Assembly: GCA_023411445.1 (NCBI GenBank)
Contig: JAEYOT010000878.1
Location: 1 to 8,507 of the forward strand
Direction: 5' to 3'
Length of the DNA stretch: 8,507 nt
DNA from: Pseudomonadota bacterium
GTDB taxonomy: Bacteria > Myxococcota_A > Polyangia > Polyangiales > Polyangiaceae
Positions within the stretch are counted from its first letter, which is position 1. Every line of letters starts with the position of its first letter. Positions 5,338 to 8,507 of this stretch are shown piece after piece. A program made the translations under genes and the position numbers. The notes under the pieces are model-generated. The model did no database searches and was not told where the DNA came from. It saw only the letters and a list, made by a program, of their open reading frames with translations.

Positions 5338-6615
5338 TCAAAAAGTGAACTCAGGCAGTCCCCAGTCGCAGTCGTCCTGGAAGTCCGCGGGAAGCTCGAC
5401 TTTCTTGAAGAAGCTGCCCGCGTTCGACTTGTAACAGATCGATTCGTCGCTACGCCAGAGTAACGTCTCGCCGCTCTCGGTCGTCACCAGCTGCCAATCC
5501 TCGGTCACGACGTCCAGGCTGCCCAAGGGTGCGTGCGCGCGCCCCGCGAGCACCACCCGCCCGTCACCCGTCTCGCGAAACGCGAAGTTGCAGCTATCGA
5601 TCTCGGGGTACCCTTCGGACCGTATGCCGTACCCATCAGGGCGGATGTAAATCGCGGAGGTGCCGAAGCCGTTTTCTAGGAAGGCCTCGTAGTCCAGCTC
5701 CGCGCAGCGAGCGAGCACGTCTTCGGCATTCTCGGCTGATGGCTCGACGCACAAGTTGCCGCCCTGCCCGTCCTCGCAGATGACCCAGAGGCCCTCGAAG
5801 CCCGACACCGCCGGACCAACGGGGGGGAAGCTGGGCTTCGCGCAGGTTGGAGCGTCGGCCTCCACGCAGGGGAGCTTCACCTTCTCCGGGCTGAACTCGT
5901 AGAGCCAGTAGCTCGTTTGGCTATCGGCGTAGTACGAGGGCGTGCACCAAGGATCCAGCAGCAGGTAGGTCTTGCCGCCCACGTTCATCAGCCGCCCCGT
6001 ACAAGCTGTGGACACGGGCTGACCGCCGTCGCGCTTGTCGCAATCGTATGCTACGAGCGTGCTACCCAGCACGCCGACGGGCAGCTGCAGTTCCGTGTCG
6101 CAGGTCGGTCGCTCATTCATGAAATCGAGCCCGTACAGGATGCCATCCTTCACGGCCAGGGCGTTGCCCACGGTGCGGACGCAAGCCTCGCGCGGGTCGA
6201 GCCGCGAGTCCGTCGCCTCGGCCGGCGAGAAGGAGAGATCGTACTGCTCCTGGCGTTCGCACGCGCGGAAGTAGCCCTCGCGATCGAACGGCAACAGGTC
6301 CACCTCACAGCCCTCGCCGCAATCCTTCAGCAGATCGAACGCCATGCTGCTGACCGGCGCGCACACGGCCGCTTCGCCCTCACCGAAGCACGCGAGGTTG
6401 GCCGGACACTGGCGATTGGAGCCGCAAGGCGACCGACAAACGCCCTGAAAACACGTCCCCTCGCACGGGTCCGTGGGGCCCGCCGTGCACTCCGAGCCCG
6501 CCGGCAAGTCACCTTCGGAGATGTTGACCTTGTTCGTCTTGCTACAGCCCGTCGTCGCCGCCAACGCGAACAGGACCAAAGAGGTGATGCTGAGGACTGA
6601 GCGGATGCTTTTCAT
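5338..6615 (-). CDS. Cysteine-rich lipoprotein, paralogue 1 of tandem array (425 aa)
   Basis: This is the most divergent of the three paralogues. Signal peptide MKSIRSVLSITSLVLFALAA runs into the lipobox ATTGC, giving lipidated C24, and the mature protein starts CSKTNKVN. Although the signal peptide is shorter, the cysteine module keeps the same spacing (C51, C55, C60, C64, C70, C76, C85). Later shared motifs are FDLLKDCGEGCEVDL, STLVAYDCD, GKTYLLL, FEGLWVIC, YIRPDGYGIRS, CNFAFR, a HAPLGSLDVVTEDW segment and the C-terminal LPADFQDDCDWGLPEFTF. A ~20-residue insertion with one extra cysteine precedes the YIRPDGYG strand. ATG 6615 is chosen because the signal peptide begins there; the frame stays open upstream to 7368, but only as a shadow of the barrel gene. 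No good Shine-Dalgarno sequence is visible, so translation may be coupled to the barrel gene that ends 26 bp earlier. Confidence 0.9.
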   Translation of the reverse strand: MKSIRSVLSITSLVLFALAATTGCSKTNKVNISEGDLPAGSECTAGPTDPCEGTCFQGVCRSPCGSNRQCPANLACFGEGEAAVCAPVSSMAFDLLKDCGEGCEVDLLPFDREGYFRACERQEQYDLSFSPAEATDSRLDPREACVRTVGNALAVKDGILYGLDFMNERPTCDTELQLPVGVLGSTLVAYDCDKRDGGQPVSTACTGRLMNVGGKTYLLLDPWCTPSYYADSQTSYWLYEFSPEKVKLPCVEADAPTCAKPSFPPVGPAVSGFEGLWVICEDGQGGNLCVEPSAENAEDVLARCAELDYEAFLENGFGTSAIYIRPDGYGIRSEGYPEIDSCNFAFRETGDGRVVLAGRAHAPLGSLDVVTEDWQLVTTESGETLLWRSDESICYKSNAGSFFKKVELPADFQDDCDWGLPEFTF

Positions 6616-6641
6616 GGGGGTTCGCTGCAGGTGGTTTCGTT

Positions 6642-8507
6642 TCAGAACACTTCCCGGCGCAGCCCCACGGCCGCGATCGGGAGAAAGCTGGTCTCGGCCA
6701 AGTCGGCCTGAGCGCGGTAGAAGTAGTTGAAGCCCACGCCGACGCCCGGCACGAAGTCGAGCAGACGCAGCGCTTCGACATCGATGAAACAACGCGCGTT
6801 GAGCTCGAGCTGCGTGGCCTGCGTGTCCGTCGCGGAGGTCGCAAAGGAGCCGCTGGCGTTGGTGGTCACCTCGGTCTGGCGTGTTATCTGATAGGCGTCC
6901 ACGTCCACGCGGACGCGCGTCGTCAGGTAGCTCGGCCACACGTGGTACTCCCCGCGAATGCGACCGGTGAAGCGAGCCGCCAGGTGCTCGTCGGTCGTCA
7001 GCGTGACCCCTTGGACGGCGCGTGACGAGAACGTATCGGGCTCGTACAGCTCGTACTGCGGGCCTCCGCCCAGCCATAGCCCGAAGGCGCCCGTCGATGT
7101 CTGGTAGCGCACCCCGGCCAGCAGCAGGGCTTTCAGCAAGATCGAGCGCTGGTCGAAGAACACCGCGCCTCGCGCCGCTCGGCGCGTGGAGCTGGTGTCG
7201 TGGTAGTCGCCGCCGCCGGAGAAGCGCCCATCGAAGCGCCAGGGGCTGTGCTGACCTCGCGTCGCACCCCACAGCTCCAAGCGGCCTCCGCGCTGTTCGG
7301 TTTGGTCCAGCTGGTCTTCGGTGGATAAGTCGTAGTCCGAGGCGTAACCGTGACCGACCACGCCCCACGTGGTCCCGTTGTAGCCCAGCGTCGCGTCACC
7401 TGCGAGGCGGTAGTCGCCGGGCTCGTAGCTGAGCGCGCCGACGTTCGCGTCGAAGATGAAGGACTTGGTCCAGGGCGGCAGCACCGTGCAGGCGAGGAGT
7501 GCCCGTTTGCGAGCCGCGTCGTCCGCTGCTTGCAGCACCGCGCTAGCGCACTCCACCACTTCCTCCACTTCTTCAGGAGGGGTCGCGTTCAGCGCCTGCG
7601 CGGCCATGGCTAGCGCGCCGCTCAAAGCTGCTTCAACCTCACCATCGACGAGCGCCAGCGCAAAGGCTACCTGCGAGCTCGAGGGCACGCGCTCGACGCG
7701 GGCCAGGTAGAGCGCTCGTTCGAGCCCCAAGAGCAACGCCGTCGCTCCCTCACGAAACGCCTCGCGATCGCTCTCATTTGTCCTGAGCGCGCGCTGGGCC
7801 TCGCGCAACGTCCGCAGGTGCGCGATCAAGGCGTCAATCGCGGGCTCGTCGTTCACGCGGGTTGAAACGCCTCCGCGACGCAGCACCTCGAGCACCACGC
7901 GTCGATAGTGAGCGCGATCTCGGCTGAGGTCGGGCCCGTCGGCGAGTAAGCGTCGAACGACTTCCAGCGCGGGCGACCGCGCGTCACCCGGCGTGAGCAG
8001 CTGAGGCTCTGCCACCGAAGCCACGCTCGCCAGCTGAGCCGTCAGGTCCGACTCGATCTGAGCCACTTCTTTCGTCACGAGCTGCAGCTGCTGTTCGGCT
8101 TCGCTGCGAGCCTGCTCGGCTTGCTGACTCGCTTGCTCCGCCGCGAGCCGAGCGGGCTCCGCCGCGAGCCGGGCTTGCTCATCCGCTGCCAGTCGAACCT
8201 GCTCTGCCGCGAGCGCCAGCCGCTCGCTCGCCAGACGCGCCAGCTGCGCCGCCAGCTGCGCCGCGCTGCGTGCTTGCTCGGCCCGGCGCTGCGCCTCGGC
8301 GAGGCTCTTGGCGAGCACCTCACGCTTGACCAGCTCGCTGGAGGCGCGAGCCGTGTCGGCCGCACAGCGCTGGAGTGAGGCGGCGAGGACGGCCGGATCC
8401 GCGAGCCGTGCCAGCACATCTTCGACCGCGAGCCCGGAGCTCAACGTATCGATCCAGGCCACCACCACCTCGACATCCGGTGGTAGTGGTCGACCGCTAC
8501 GCTCCCA
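6642..8507 (-). CDS. Outer-membrane beta-barrel protein with N-terminal helical/coiled-coil domain, partial (N-terminus beyond right edge)
   Basis: There are 621 visible residues, and the frame remains open to the right edge, so the true start lies outside; GTG at 8468 is only the first internal candidate. Visible residues ~1-75 are helical. Residues ~75-160 form an alanine/glutamine/arginine-rich coiled coil with heptad-like ARLAAE repeats. Residues ~165-340 are a further helical region. From about SFIFDANVGALSYEPGDYRL (~348) to the end, alternating hydrophobic strands with aromatic girdles (YNGTTWGVVGHGYASDYDL, GAFGLWLGGGPQYELYEP, TGRIRGEYHVWP, VGVGFNYFYRAQ) and a terminal phenylalanine indicate an outer-membrane barrel of perhaps 10-14 strands. 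I recognise no named family. Helical domain plus C-terminal barrel is the layout of Slam lipoprotein translocators and of OmpM-type tethers; either would suit the three lipoprotein genes that follow at 26-39 bp spacing. Confidence 0.85.
   Translation of the reverse strand, partial: WERSGRPLPPDVEVVVAWIDTLSSGLAVEDVLARLADPAVLAASLQRCAADTARASSELVKREVLAKSLAEAQRRAEQARSAAQLAAQLARLASERLALAAEQVRLAADEQARLAAEPARLAAEQASQQAEQARSEAEQQLQLVTKEVAQIESDLTAQLASVASVAEPQLLTPGDARSPALEVVRRLLADGPDLSRDRAHYRRVVLEVLRRGGVSTRVNDEPAIDALIAHLRTLREAQRALRTNESDREAFREGATALLLGLERALYLARVERVPSSSQVAFALALVDGEVEAALSGALAMAAQALNATPPEEVEEVVECASAVLQAADDAARKRALLACTVLPPWTKSFIFDANVGALSYEPGDYRLAGDATLGYNGTTWGVVGHGYASDYDLSTEDQLDQTEQRGGRLELWGATRGQHSPWRFDGRFSGGGDYHDTSSTRRAARGAVFFDQRSILLKALLLAGVRYQTSTGAFGLWLGGGPQYELYEPDTFSSRAVQGVTLTTDEHLAARFTGRIRGEYHVWPSYLTTRVRVDVDAYQITRQTEVTTNASGSFATSATDTQATQLELNARCFIDVEALRLLDFVPGVGVGFNYFYRAQADLAETSFLPIAAVGLRREVF
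8135..8215 (-). repeat. Heptad-encoding 21-bp tandem repeat in the coiled coil
   Basis: GCTCCGCCGCGAGCCG occurs at 8135-8150 and again at 8156-8171, exactly 21 bp apart. Degenerate copies start at 8177 (with one extra codon) and 8201. On the coding strand the 21-bp unit encodes the heptad ARLAAEx, so the repeat unit equals one coiled-coil heptad. This suggests the coiled coil has lengthened by in-frame duplication and may vary in length between strains. Confidence 0.6.
8461..8490. repeat. Imperfect inverted repeat inside the barrel gene
   Basis: ACCACCACC (8461-8469) and GGTGGTAGT (8479-8487), extending into GGT at 8490, can pair with one mismatch around a 9-base loop. It lies within coding sequence (VEVVV/PPL residues), so it is probably a by-product of proline and valine codons rather than a regulatory element. 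Confidence 0.25.

Larger units (their letters stand above)
2698..6615 (-). repeat. Tandem array of three paralogous lipoprotein genes
   Basis: Three consecutive same-strand genes of near-equal length encode proteins alignable from lipobox to last residue. Nucleotide similarity is still visible between the second and third, for example around the lipobox (3849-3875 against 5191-5217) and at the 3' ends (2700-2770 against 3996-4066). The first is recognisable mainly at protein level. The simplest history is an old duplication giving the first gene and a later one giving the other two. Confidence 0.85.

Noticed and set aside
5917..6600. 227-residue plus-strand ORF
   Set aside because: It is fully antisense to the first lipoprotein gene, has alanine/arginine-rich composition and no ribosome binding site; typical high-GC shadow.
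6616..7368. N-terminal extension of the first lipoprotein frame to a 676-residue ORF
   Set aside because: The extra ~250 residues are arginine/proline-rich, lie out of frame over the barrel gene, and would bury a clear signal peptide and lipobox that begin at 6615.

Overview
This is a GC-rich window whose codon use and gene content point to a myxobacterium-like (Myxococcota, probably Polyangiales) chromosome. The signs are abundant cysteine-rich lipoproteins, a Uma2-family nuclease of the type that is multicopy in those genomes, and an ECF sigma factor carrying a cysteine-rich C-terminal tail. The taxonomic call is inferred from these families, not from a marker gene. No RNA gene, CRISPR array, insertion sequence or phage gene was seen.

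Left part (1-2048). A gene on the minus strand runs off the left edge (1-485; hypothetical, GNAT-like flavour). A ~100-bp divergent intergenic region follows, with a perfect 15-bp palindrome (502-516) overlapping a candidate -35 box. Then comes a plus-strand cluster of three genes: a 67-residue cysteine-rich protein (589-792), an OsmC/Ohr-family protein that starts inside the stop codon of the first (789-1208), and an ECF sigma factor with a C-terminal cysteine/histidine-rich domain (1245-2048). All three carry cysteines placed for thiol or metal chemistry, so the cluster reads as a small redox or metal stress unit with its own sigma factor.

Right part (2084-8507, minus strand). Five genes with gaps of only 26-39 bp form a probable operon, read right to left. 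The first is a large protein cut by the right window edge, with an alpha-helical/coiled-coil N-terminal part and a C-terminal outer-membrane beta-barrel (8507-6642). Three tandem paralogous lipoproteins of 425, 434 and 419 residues follow (6615-5338, 5298-3994, 3957-2698). Last is a Uma2-family nuclease-fold protein (2665-2084). The lipoproteins share a lipobox followed by CSKTN, a cysteine module with invariant spacing, several internal motifs and a C-terminal signature ending in an aromatic residue. I could not assign them to a described family.

The most interesting possibility is the pairing of a helical-domain-plus-barrel outer-membrane protein with three paralogous lipoproteins. This resembles the layout of Slam-type surface lipoprotein export loci and could be an unrelated or very divergent surface-display system. 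That is inference from architecture and context only. The plus-strand cluster and the minus-strand operon converge across a 35-bp gap (2049-2083) in which I see no clear terminator.
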